A stretch of DNA of 7,935 nt from Chloroflexota bacterium. GTDB lineage: Bacteria; Chloroflexota; Chloroflexia; Thermomicrobiales; UBA6265. A program made the position numbers and the translations under genes. The notes beneath the pieces are model-generated. The model made no database searches. It was not told where the DNA came from and saw only the letters and a program-made list of their open reading frames with translations. The stretch is from NCBI GenBank assembly GCA_019348515.1, contig JAHWJF010000142.1:1-7935 (forward strand). The letters are read 5' to 3'. Numbering within the stretch: the first letter of the stretch is position 1; each line of letters begins with the position of its first letter. Below, one piece after another: positions 1 through 6,126 of this stretch.

Positions 1-20
1 CGGATGAGCAGGGAGGGCAT
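1..20 (-). CDS. 5' end of a gene running off the left edge (product unknown)
   Basis: Reading leftwards on the minus strand, an ATG at position 20 is preceded by AAAGGAGTT, a near-ideal Shine-Dalgarno sequence with AGGAG six bases from the ATG. Only about seven codons (M P S L L I R) lie in the window, too few to identify a product. The call rests on the ribosome binding site alone. The gene would be co-directional with the LuxR regulator at 155-2509 and would start about 135 nt beyond its stop codon. Its leader contains the hairpin at 24-65, which overlaps the Shine-Dalgarno sequence. Confidence 0.4.
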
Positions 21-23
21 CGA

Positions 24-65
24 CAACTCCTTTCGGACACCTCAACGGTAGGTGCCGGGGAGTTG
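24..65 (-). promoter_or_regulatory. Nested hairpin covering the ribosome binding site of the left-edge gene
   Basis: Three stacked complementary arms are visible: CAACTCC (24-30) with GGAGTTG (59-65), CGG (34-36) with CCG (55-57), and CACCT (38-42) with AGGTG (50-54), around a 7-nt loop. This gives about 15 base pairs with small internal bulges. In minus-strand RNA the 3' arm GGAGUUG contains the Shine-Dalgarno core of the ATG at position 20, so folding would hide it. No U-tract follows either arm, which argues against a rho-independent terminator. The structure is seen in the sequence; a role in translational control is inferred. Confidence 0.45.
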
Positions 66-82
66 GGGGCCCATCAGTACAT

Positions 83-114
83 GTACTCAATCGAGGAAGC
101 GGCGAGTACTCAAT
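83..114. repeat. Pair of GTACTCAAT direct repeats in the LuxR 3' intergenic region
   Basis: GTACTCAAT occurs at 83-91 and again at 106-114, 23 bp apart, about two helical turns. Each copy overlaps a small palindrome: GTACATGTAC at 77-86 and GAGTACTC at 104-111. The pair lies in the 134-nt space between the end of the LuxR regulator and the putative gene start at position 20, where a promoter or operator for that gene would be expected. I could not place convincing -35/-10 boxes. An operator role is an inference from position and spacing. Confidence 0.35.
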
Positions 115-154
115 TGCTCATGGTGGCACGAGCCAGGCGCGCCCGATCTGATGG

Positions 155-2509
155 TCAGGGCGAAGGTGGATGAGGGGGATCGACAAGCCCGCTGGCGATG
201 GCCGCGGTGGCTGCCGCGGTACGCGTGCGGACGCCGAGCTTGGCGAAGATACGGGCGACGTGGTTCTCGACCGTGCGCACGCTGATGAAGAGCGTCTCAG
301 CGATGGCGGGGTCGGTCAGCCCTGCCGCGAGCAGGCGAAGAATTTCCGTCTCGCGCGGGGTCAAGGTAGTGCCGGAGGTGGAATTGGGGAGTAGGAACAG
401 GTCGAGCGCCGCGGCGACCGCCTGCCCCGGCGTCAGGTTCCGACCGGCGGACCAGGCGGCGGCAAATGCCTGCTCGCCGAGGCCGGTGCGGATGGTTGCC
501 ACCGCCTGGTCGAGGGCGACCTCGTTTTCCATCACCCGAAAGCGCAGGCCGATTCGTTCACGCATCGCCTCAGCGGCTCCCAGCAGCGTGGCGCCGCGCT
601 CCGCCTGCCCCATCGCGGACGCAACGATCCCGACGCCCTCGATCACGTCACTCACCACGCGCGTGCGGGGATTATCTCGGCCCAGTGCCAGCGCCTCTCG
701 ATAGCATTCCAGGGCCCGCGCGTGATTGCCCTGGTCACGCGCCAGGTCACCGAGATCCCCCAATGCCAGGATCATCCCCGTGGCGTACCCTGCTTCGCGC
801 ACCAGACGAAGCGCGGCCTCGAGCCGTTCCGTGGCCAGCATGTGGTCACCCTGCGTCCGCGGGATGACGGCGAGGTTTATCAAGCCCCAACCGGCCATGA
901 TTCCCGCCAATCGTTGGTCGGGTACGGCGCGGGCTGCCATGAGGGACTCCTCGAGAAGCGCCGTGCCGAGGATACGCTCGCCCCGCGCGATGGCCAGCGC
1001 ACCAAGCCCAATCAGCGCGTTGGCCTCGCTGAACGCATCGCCCTGGTCCCGGCTCCCGGCCAGTCCTTCTTCAAGGTGTGCGATCGCTTCACTGGACGAC
1101 CCCTGATAGGCCTCGATCATGCCGAGCGCGACAAGGGCTTTGGCCCGACTGACTGCCGTGCCGCCACTATGATCCAGGGCGCGTTCCAGCCAGCCCCTGC
1201 CCTCGTAATAGTGACTTTGCGTAGACCAGAAGTGACCTAACGAGGCGGCGAGGCGGAGAAACTGCTCCGACTCGTCGCGCTCCTCGAGCCACGCCAGAAT
1301 CGCCCGCAGATTGGCATGCTCCGCATCCAGCAGGGCAAGGGCCTGGTTGCCGTCCGGCAGCATTTCAGCCAGTTCGTACCGATCGGCGAAGGCCATGTAG
1401 TAGTCCGCATGTCGCTTCCGGATGGACTCCGCTTCGCTGCGTGCCACCAGCCGCTCCTCCGCGAATTCGCGGATCGTCTCCAGCATCCGGTAGCGCGCCG
1501 TCCCGTCCGGGCCAGTCTCCGACCGCAGCAGACTCGCTTCGACGAGCGCAGCGATGCCGTCGAGGACGGAGAAGGGCGCAGCGACACCCCCTTCACCCCC
1601 TACGGCCTCAGCTGCTTCCAGGCTGCAGCCGCCGGCGAACACCGCCAACCGCCGGAAGAGGGCTTGCTCCTCGGGCCGCAGGAGGTCGTGGCTCCAGGCG
1701 ATCGCATCCCGCATCGTCTGCAGCCTGAGCGGCCGGTCGCGGCCGCCGCCAGTGAGCAGCGGCAATCGCAGCTCCAATCGCTCCCGCAACTCGGGCAGCG
1801 ACAGGTGGGTCATCCGCGCCGCGGCGAGCTCGATCGCCAGCGGCACGCCATCGAGCCGCCGGCAGATATCCACCACGAGTGGTGCGTTGTCATCCGTCAC
1901 ACTGAAGGAGGGGTTCACGGCCTGGCCACGCCGCGCGAACAGTTGCGCCGCCGCGGATCGCATCAGTTCCTCGCGCGAGGCGAGCGTTTCGGGGTCGGGC
2001 ACGGTCAGCGGTGGCACCGGGAGGGCATACTCGCCCTCCACGCGCAGCAGCACCCGGCTCGTCGCCAGGATCGTGAGGCGCGGACAGACCGCCAGCAGGT
2101 CGCTCACGAGCGGGGCGGCCGCCACCACGTGCTCGAAGTTGTCCAGCACCAGCAGCGCCTCGACCTGGCGCAGGGCCGCCGCCAGAGTGTCGCGCACCGG
2201 GGTGTCGCCGGTCTCCACGAGACCGGCGGCGCGCGCCACGGTTGTCGCTACCAGATCAGGGTCCGTGATCGCGGCCAGCGGGGCGAAGCGGACGCCGTCG
2301 GCAAAGTCCGCGCCGATCTCAGCGGCGATGGCGAGGGCAAGGGTGGTCTTGCCGATGCCGCCGGGGCCGGTCAGGGTGAGGAGGCGGACGTCGGGCCGAC
2401 GCAAGAGCGCCATCGCAAGCGCCAGCTCGCGCTCGCGGCCAATGAGCGGCGTGAGCGGAACCGGCGCCGAGGCAATCCGAAGATGGTCCAGCGGCGATCT
2501 GGTTGCCAT
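155..2509 (-). CDS. LuxR-family transcriptional regulator with NB-ARC-type ATPase and TPR region
   Basis: This is a large cytoplasmic signal-transducing regulator of 784 residues. The N-terminal P-loop ATPase has Walker A GPGGIGKTT (48-56), Walker B LLVLDNFE (119-126), the ATSR sensor motif (149-152) and the GVPLA motif (221-225), as in NB-ARC/AfsR/MalT-like STAND proteins. A winged-helix-like segment follows (about 265-350), then a helical region with TPR-like repeats (about 380-690). The C-terminal LuxR DNA-binding helix-turn-helix runs from LTPRETEILRLLAAG (716-730) through VRTVENHVARIFAKLGV. Known family behaviour is ATP-dependent assembly after ligand binding; the ligand cannot be read from sequence. 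I chose the ATG at 2509 because PLIGRERELA follows at the usual distance. The frame is open to 2746, and an ATG at 2677 with AAAGGAG only 2 nt upstream would add 56 residues that do not resemble the family. The family is certain; the start is moderately sure. Confidence 0.93.
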   Translation of the reverse strand: MATRSPLDHLRIASAPVPLTPLIGRERELALAMALLRRPDVRLLTLTGPGGIGKTTLALAIAAEIGADFADGVRFAPLAAITDPDLVATTVARAAGLVETGDTPVRDTLAAALRQVEALLVLDNFEHVVAAAPLVSDLLAVCPRLTILATSRVLLRVEGEYALPVPPLTVPDPETLASREELMRSAAAQLFARRGQAVNPSFSVTDDNAPLVVDICRRLDGVPLAIELAAARMTHLSLPELRERLELRLPLLTGGGRDRPLRLQTMRDAIAWSHDLLRPEEQALFRRLAVFAGGCSLEAAEAVGGEGGVAAPFSVLDGIAALVEASLLRSETGPDGTARYRMLETIREFAEERLVARSEAESIRKRHADYYMAFADRYELAEMLPDGNQALALLDAEHANLRAILAWLEERDESEQFLRLAASLGHFWSTQSHYYEGRGWLERALDHSGGTAVSRAKALVALGMIEAYQGSSSEAIAHLEEGLAGSRDQGDAFSEANALIGLGALAIARGERILGTALLEESLMAARAVPDQRLAGIMAGWGLINLAVIPRTQGDHMLATERLEAALRLVREAGYATGMILALGDLGDLARDQGNHARALECYREALALGRDNPRTRVVSDVIEGVGIVASAMGQAERGATLLGAAEAMRERIGLRFRVMENEVALDQAVATIRTGLGEQAFAAAWSAGRNLTPGQAVAAALDLFLLPNSTSGTTLTPRETEILRLLAAGLTDPAIAETLFISVRTVENHVARIFAKLGVRTRTAAATAAIASGLVDPPHPPSP

Positions 2510-2755
2510 AGTGCCCGCCAGTATGCACCGCCGAGGCGAGTCCTCAGGGTTCGCAAAGGTGCTCTCGGGAACGCTAATCGTGTATGCGCGCGCCGGGCTC
2601 AGCTGCCCAAACAGCGCGCTGTTGCCCACCCTGCAAGTTCGCCAGGATGACACGATTGCCCGAACACGATATAGCATGACTCCTTTACCACACTCCATCC
2701 CCCTTGCCCCTACGGCGTTGGCGTGCCCCCGCTGGGGTGCCCCCACGTGGCCAGG

Positions 2756-3113
2756 TCACGTACCGCTTAGAACCTGCTGGACTGCCGCGATTACCAGATC
2801 CGGTTGGTTCGGCTGGATGTTGTGGCCACTCTCGGTGGCGACGACCTGCCAGGCGTCCGGCACCAACGCCACCCACCGGGCGGGCGGTTGAATGCATAGA
2901 TGCAGGCGGGCCTCCCATTCCTCGAGGGTCAGCCACGCCTCGACCGCGGGCAAGGCGTTGACCAGCAATTACCCGACTGAGATCGTCAGATAGCTGCTGG
3001 CGAAGAGGCGGACGACCAGGCCGCCGAAGGAATGCGCGGACAGCATGGTAGGGACCGGGGATCGCGGCCGTGGTCAGCCGGACGCGGCGGTCCGCGAGAA
3101 GGCTGGGCTCAAG
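2756..3113 (-). pseudogene. Decayed alpha/beta hydrolase gene
   Basis: Read on the minus strand, the pieces of an alpha/beta hydrolase appear in order but no longer join. LTTAAIPGPY (about 3077-3048) continues only after a one-base shift at 3047 into MLSAHSFGGLVVRLFASSY, the nucleophile elbow with its serine. A TAA stop at 2969-2971 interrupts that frame, after which LVNALPAVEAWLTLEEWEARL and then VVATESGHNIQPNQPDLVI carry the cap start and the catalytic-histidine segment. The elbow should be separated from the SGH motif by well over 100 residues in this family. Here it is only about 60, and the acid-bearing part is missing, so an internal deletion is also present. The left boundary is the terminal TGA at 2756. 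The right boundary is approximate, since N-terminal sequence beyond 3113 is not recognisable. The remnant lies between the LuxR regulator and the DinB gene, on the same strand. Confidence 0.75.
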
Positions 3114-3186
3114 CTATCGTCGCTACCACTACCGCGTGCACATGTGGGCCAAGAAAGTCTTGGCGAGGTGCTGGACGGAGCGTGAC

Positions 3187-3660
3187 TCAGCCCACGGCCG
3201 TGGCGCGGGCGCGGCGGATCTGATCGGCGTGATCGTGGGCATGACCGCCATAGATGCCTAGCCAGTCCTCGACGGTGTAGGGGCCGCTCTCGCTGTGGGT
3301 GCCGGCGCGCCGCCATTGCTCCTCGCTCAGCCGGCGCAGGATGGGGGCTGTCGCCGTCCGCGCCGCGGCAAAGGCGGCCAGGGAGGGTTCGAGCGGGCGC
3401 TCGGGAAACAGGCGATCAACAAACGCTTCCTGGTCGTAGCCGAGGAGAGTCGGGGCATCCTGGGCGATCAAGAGCCGCAGCCGGATGGCCGCGGTCATCT
3501 CGCTGTCGGCCAGATGGTGGACGATCTCGCGGGGGCTCCACTCGCCCGGTGCTTCGCGCGCCTCCAGCTCCGCGCCGGTGATCCCCTCCAAAGCCGCCGT
3601 GATGGCCCAGTAGCCGTCCTCGTACTGGTCGATGAGCGCCTCACGCGCCGCCTCATTCAT
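3187..3660 (-). CDS. DinB/YfiT-like metal-binding protein
   Basis: The 157-residue protein has the size and layout of a DinB/YfiT four-helix bundle. The expected metal ligands are visible as three histidines: His49 in IVHHLADSE, and His140 and His144 in GGHAHDH. The linking segments EWSPREIVHHLADSE and YTVEDWLGIYGGHAHDHADQI are characteristic of the superfamily. Members include damage-induced proteins of unknown activity and thiol-dependent transferases; the substrate here is unknown. The ATG at 3660 is preceded by GGAGG at about 5 nt spacing. It overlaps the end of the upstream NTF2-like gene by 8 nt in the sequence ATGAATGA, so the two are very probably translationally coupled. The C-terminus is ordinary and the gene looks intact. 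Confidence 0.92.
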   Translation of the reverse strand: MNEAAREALIDQYEDGYWAITAALEGITGAELEAREAPGEWSPREIVHHLADSEMTAAIRLRLLIAQDAPTLLGYDQEAFVDRLFPERPLEPSLAAFAAARTATAPILRRLSEEQWRRAGTHSESGPYTVEDWLGIYGGHAHDHADQIRRARATAVG

Positions 3661-4045
3661 CGCTCCCTCCCGGGTTCGTCGCCGTATCTCCCTGTTCGCG
3701 CTCCACCCACCATTCCGTGAACTCGACGCATTGGCCGTCCGCGTCGAACCGGATCACCCATAGGTTGCTGAAGTCAGAGGGATCGTCATAGTGGGTCCAG
3801 CCGCGCACGAACGCGAGGTCACCCGCCACGGCGAGGATCTGATAGCGGAACGACCAGGTTCCCGGCTCGTCTCTGTTCTCCAGCCAATTGGCGATGATCC
3901 CGGCGCGGTCACGCCACGGCTCACCATCCGGCCCCTGAAAGTAGCGCGCGTTCTCAGCGAAGAGCTCGCCGATAGCGTCGGGATCGTTCGTCTCCCAGGC
4001 GCGCTGGTAGCGCTCGACCCAGGACGCGACGGCAGGTTCATCCAT
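3653..4045 (-). CDS. SnoaL-like / NTF2-fold protein
   Basis: This 130-residue protein has the small cone-shaped NTF2-like layout. It begins with a helix, WVERYQRAWETNDPDAIGELFAENARYF (9-36), with the usual 'W..ND.DAI..LF...A.Y' pattern. A WRDRAGIIANW segment (44-54) follows, then the strands FRYQILAVAGDLAFVRGWTHY and NLWVIRFDADGQCVEFTEWWVERE, which form the curved sheet. Family members act as small-molecule isomerases, hydrolases or ligand binders, or have no known activity; no catalytic set can be assigned here. The start ATG at 4045 has AGGAG upstream at 7 nt spacing. It is the first gene of a two-gene unit with the overlapping DinB-like gene. Confidence 0.9.
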   Translation of the reverse strand: MDEPAVASWVERYQRAWETNDPDAIGELFAENARYFQGPDGEPWRDRAGIIANWLENRDEPGTWSFRYQILAVAGDLAFVRGWTHYDDPSDFSNLWVIRFDADGQCVEFTEWWVEREQGDTATNPGGSDE

Positions 4046-4152
4046 CTGCGGTCTCCTATCAGGCGAGCGATCCTCCGTCTGACGAGCTCATGACCCACGT
4101 GGTGTCCATGACGTCGGTTGCCCTGCATGCCGTCTCCGTGGCCCGGTGCCAG

Positions 4153-4166
4153 CGAGCCTCGGCTCG
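4153..4166. repeat. Short palindromic hairpin upstream of the NTF2/DinB operon
   Basis: CGAGCC (4153-4158) and GGCTCG (4161-4166) form a 6-bp inverted repeat with a 2-nt gap, between the end of the small ORF at 4203 and the NTF2-like start at 4045. No T-tract follows on either strand, so it is not a standard terminator. It could be an operator half-site pair or have no function. No clear promoter boxes were found in this 157-nt gap. Confidence 0.25.
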
Positions 4167-4202
4167 TAACGGGAACTGTTAGGTGCGATGTCCGGACGCG
4201 GC

Positions 4203-4379
4203 TTAGCGTGTGGTCAGTCTGCGGCGCGACCAATCGTATACGCCTCGCACAGGGGCGGAACGAACAATCCGATCCCAATACGGCTTCAGCGCTACGCGCG
4301 CCTCAGCATCGATACTCAGATCGGCATCGTGCTCTCGCGCGATAGCTTGCAAACTATCCCAGGCGGTGTAAGCGATCAT
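4203..4379 (-). CDS. Small protein of unknown function (58 aa)
   Basis: A short ORF begins MIAYTAWDSLQAIAREHDAD and has a clear Shine-Dalgarno sequence, GGGAG, 6 nt before the ATG at 4379. The first 40 residues look protein-like: amphipathic, with balanced charge and AREHDADLSIDAEARVALKP forming a plausible helix-turn. The last 20 are Arg-rich and less convincing. I do not recognise a family. It starts 73 nt beyond the stop of the MFS transporter on the same strand, so it may be the second gene of that transcript. It could also be a truncated remnant of a longer gene. The ribosome binding site lies inside an inverted repeat (4379-4440). Confidence 0.5.
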   Translation of the reverse strand: MIAYTAWDSLQAIAREHDADLSIDAEARVALKPYWDRIVRSAPVRGVYDWSRRRLTTR

Positions 4380-4440
4380 CGGCGTCTCCCTTCGCGATTC
4401 ATAGATAGAACGCGGAGAGCCGGGGTTTGTGAGACGCCGA
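4379..4440 (-). promoter_or_regulatory. Nested inverted repeat enclosing the small ORF's ribosome binding site
   Basis: The 10-bp arms TCGGCGTCTC (4379-4388) and GAGACGCCGA (4431-4440) are perfectly complementary. The first arm abuts the small ORF's ATG and in RNA includes the GAG of its GGGAG ribosome binding site. Inside the 42-nt loop is a second stem: CGCGTTC (minus strand, 4414-4408) pairs with GAA-T-CGCG (4400-4393) with one bulged base and a TATCTAT loop. A CUCUC stretch in the loop could also pair with GGGAG as an alternative fold. There is no T-tract, so a terminator is unlikely. The inverted repeat is seen directly; masking of translation is inferred. Confidence 0.5.
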
Positions 4441-4452
4441 GGTGGGTGGTCG

Positions 4453-5733
4453 TCAGGCCGCCTCGGGATCGATGAGAGGCGCCGCGTTGGCGACCGCTTC
4501 CTCCTCTTGGGTGAGTGGCCGACTCGAGCGCATCCGCATCTGGGCAACGAGCAGGACCGGGATCAGGAGCGCGCTCGCCGCCAGCGAGGCCAGCAGCGGT
4601 CCCTCGGCGCGGATGGCGTAGAGCTGACCGGAGACAACGGGAGCCGAGGAGAAGGCGCTGCCGCCCATCATCTCGCTCAGCGTGAAGACACGCGGCCGGA
4701 TGCGGTCGCTGCGCACGATTTCGCTCAACGCCGCGACGTACAGTCCCCAGGCCGACCAGAGCCCACCGCGCCCGATGAAAGCCAGCGCGATCAGCCAGAC
4801 GAGATTGGTCGAGACGACGACCGCCAGGGCGCCCATGACCATAGCGATGGCGATGGCGATGCCGGTCAATGGGCGCCGCTGCAACCACTGGCTGCGCGCG
4901 ACGGCCAGACCAAAAACGACCGCGCCCAGAGAGCCAACCCCACCCAGAATCGCCACGATCGCCGGCGATATGCCCCGCTGATCGGCCAGGAACGTCGGCA
5001 GCAGCGAGATGCCGAGGGCGAGGGAGAAGATGGTGGCGAACTGCATCCCCAGCAGCGGCTTCACGCTCGGCTCGGTCAGCGCTTCCCGGTAGGAGGACCG
5101 CGCCAGCTCCTCCTCCTTGGGCCGTTTGGGGCGAGGCGCGAAGCGGCTAAAGAAGATCAGGGAGAACGCGGTGCAGACGGCAGCGAAGATGAAGGCGGCG
5201 CGCATGTCGAAGCGAGCGATCAGCGCCCCCGAGATGAGTGGCGCGATACCGAAGGCGATGGCGGGGCCGACGTTGAAGACCAGGGTGAAGGCGCGCACCC
5301 GCTGCTCGCCGGCGTGCGCGGCCAGGTGCGCCTGGGTGAGGGGAAAGGCGATCTCCCCGATCGCGCTGCCGATCACCATCGGGGCCAGCATCGTCCAGTG
5401 CGTTGCGAGCGCGGCGGTGATCATCCCAATCCCGGTCAAGGACCGAGCGGCAAGGATCAGCGTGCGTGGTTCGATGCGATCGGCCAGCGCCGCGCTGGGG
5501 GCGAGGGTCAGTAGGCGCAGCAGCCCGGAGGCGCCGAGCACCAGCCCGACGACGGTGATCGGCGCGCCAAGGGCTTCGATCCAGAGCGGCCAGATGCCAA
5601 CGTAGGCGCCAAAGGCCGCTTCGAGCCCGATCATCGCCCAGAAGACGTAGCCGAGCTCGCGGCCCAGCCCGAGATCCCACGCCACTGGCACTGGCATGTG
5701 TACTTGCAGGCGCCGCCCGCCCGGCAACCGCAT
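4453..5733 (-). CDS. Major facilitator superfamily transporter
   Basis: The 426-residue integral membrane protein has the two-bundle MFS layout. Six hydrophobic segments lie at about 29-50, 57-79, 91-110, 115-137, 150-172 and 177-196. A charged cytoplasmic loop follows (197-225, with RPKRPKEEE), then six more segments at about 226-248, 255-279, 288-308, 312-335, 352-372 and 380-399. The loop between helices 2 and 3 reads ALADRIEPR, a variant of the MFS motif A (GxLaDRxGr). It probably uses the proton gradient to move a small solute, but the substrate cannot be inferred. The ATG at 5733 follows a G-rich GGGGA stretch. An ATG at 5697 would shorten the protein by 12 residues without touching helix 1, and has no better ribosome binding site. 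The 58-codon ORF follows downstream. Confidence 0.92.
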   Translation of the reverse strand: MRLPGGRRLQVHMPVPVAWDLGLGRELGYVFWAMIGLEAAFGAYVGIWPLWIEALGAPITVVGLVLGASGLLRLLTLAPSAALADRIEPRTLILAARSLTGIGMITAALATHWTMLAPMVIGSAIGEIAFPLTQAHLAAHAGEQRVRAFTLVFNVGPAIAFGIAPLISGALIARFDMRAAFIFAAVCTAFSLIFFSRFAPRPKRPKEEELARSSYREALTEPSVKPLLGMQFATIFSLALGISLLPTFLADQRGISPAIVAILGGVGSLGAVVFGLAVARSQWLQRRPLTGIAIAIAMVMGALAVVVSTNLVWLIALAFIGRGGLWSAWGLYVAALSEIVRSDRIRPRVFTLSEMMGGSAFSSAPVVSGQLYAIRAEGPLLASLAASALLIPVLLVAQMRMRSSRPLTQEEEAVANAAPLIDPEAA

Positions 5734-5801
5734 TCCCCGATCCCCACGTCCCCCTCTGTCTCACCGCCTGAGAGCCGGGGAATTGTACGGGCCGCGTGCG
5801 C

Positions 5802-5917
5802 TGTCATCCCGAGGACCGTGACCTCGAGAGGGTGTCATCCCGAGGAACGAGGGATCTCGTCGTTTCGTCACATCCATTGGCCGACCCCGGCGAGATTCCT
5901 CCTTCGTCGGAATGACA
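5802..5917. repeat. Intergenic inverted repeat of the TGTCATCCCGAGGA family, with a partial tandem copy
   Basis: The left arm 5833-5859 starts TGTCATCCCGAGGAACGAGG. The right arm 5891-5917 ends GTCGGAATGACA. They are 27-nt inverted copies of each other with 23 of 27 positions identical, around a 31-nt centre. A second TGTCATCCCGAGGA, identical over 14 bases, precedes the element at 5802-5815 and is cut off by a small CGAGG/CCTCG hairpin. The form (short, palindromic, intergenic, repeated three times in this window) is that of a MITE or REP-like element. It lies between the divergent MFS gene and the membrane-protein operon, within a 393-nt stretch with no gene. Confidence 0.75.
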
Positions 5918-5925
5918 TCTTCCCT

Positions 5926-6024
5926 ATGTCAGCGCACTGAGCCCGCGGGCGAACTTGCAGGATCTCGTGCACCACGAACAGATACGGCTTGAGACGAGAT
6001 TCTTCGCTTGCGCTCAGAATGACA
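5926..6024. repeat. Second copy of the inverted repeat, left arm degraded
   Basis: The right arm is clear: CGAGATTCTTCGCTTGCGCT followed by CAGAATGACA (5995-6024), matching the right arm of the 5891-5917 copy at both ends. The left arm is only a faint match. TGTCA at about 5927, CTGAGC, GCGAA and GGATCTCG at about 5960-5967 appear in the expected order but with extra bases between them. I call the right arm with confidence and the left arm as probable. The remaining bases to 6126 hold only the leader of the downstream operon. Confidence 0.55.
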
Positions 6025-6126
6025 TGTTTATCGTGTGACGGTGTTGAGCCGACGCGATGGCCGCGACTCCACCCAGATGCGGTACCGTTTCCGTCAGATG
6101 GACCTGGTCAGGAGGATGGACCAAGC

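Noticed and set aside
24..65. Rho-independent terminator
   Set aside because: The hairpin is strong but no T-tract follows on either strand, and a ribosome binding site and ATG lie directly beyond it on the minus strand.
1316..2891. Two plus-strand reading frames of about 445 codons antisense to the LuxR regulator
   Set aside because: They overlie a gene with unmistakable ATPase and helix-turn-helix motifs. Their products are Arg/Ala/Ser-rich low-complexity sequence, typical of shadows in GC-rich DNA.
3754..4278. 174-codon minus-strand frame over the NTF2-like gene and its leader
   Set aside because: It is out of frame with the recognisable NTF2-like protein, which has a good ribosome binding site; the product has no familiar features.
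4429..5605. Long plus-strand frames opposite the MFS transporter
   Set aside because: The products are runs of Arg, Gly, Glu and Ala with no domain, while the minus strand encodes twelve clear membrane helices.
5802..5917. Possible CRISPR array
   Set aside because: The repeats are inverted, imperfect and too few, with no regular spacers and no cas genes.
5989..6126. Upstream ATG extension of the membrane protein
   Set aside because: The extra residues are encoded by the inverted-repeat arm; the GTG at 6127 has an AGGAGG upstream and begins just before the membrane helix.
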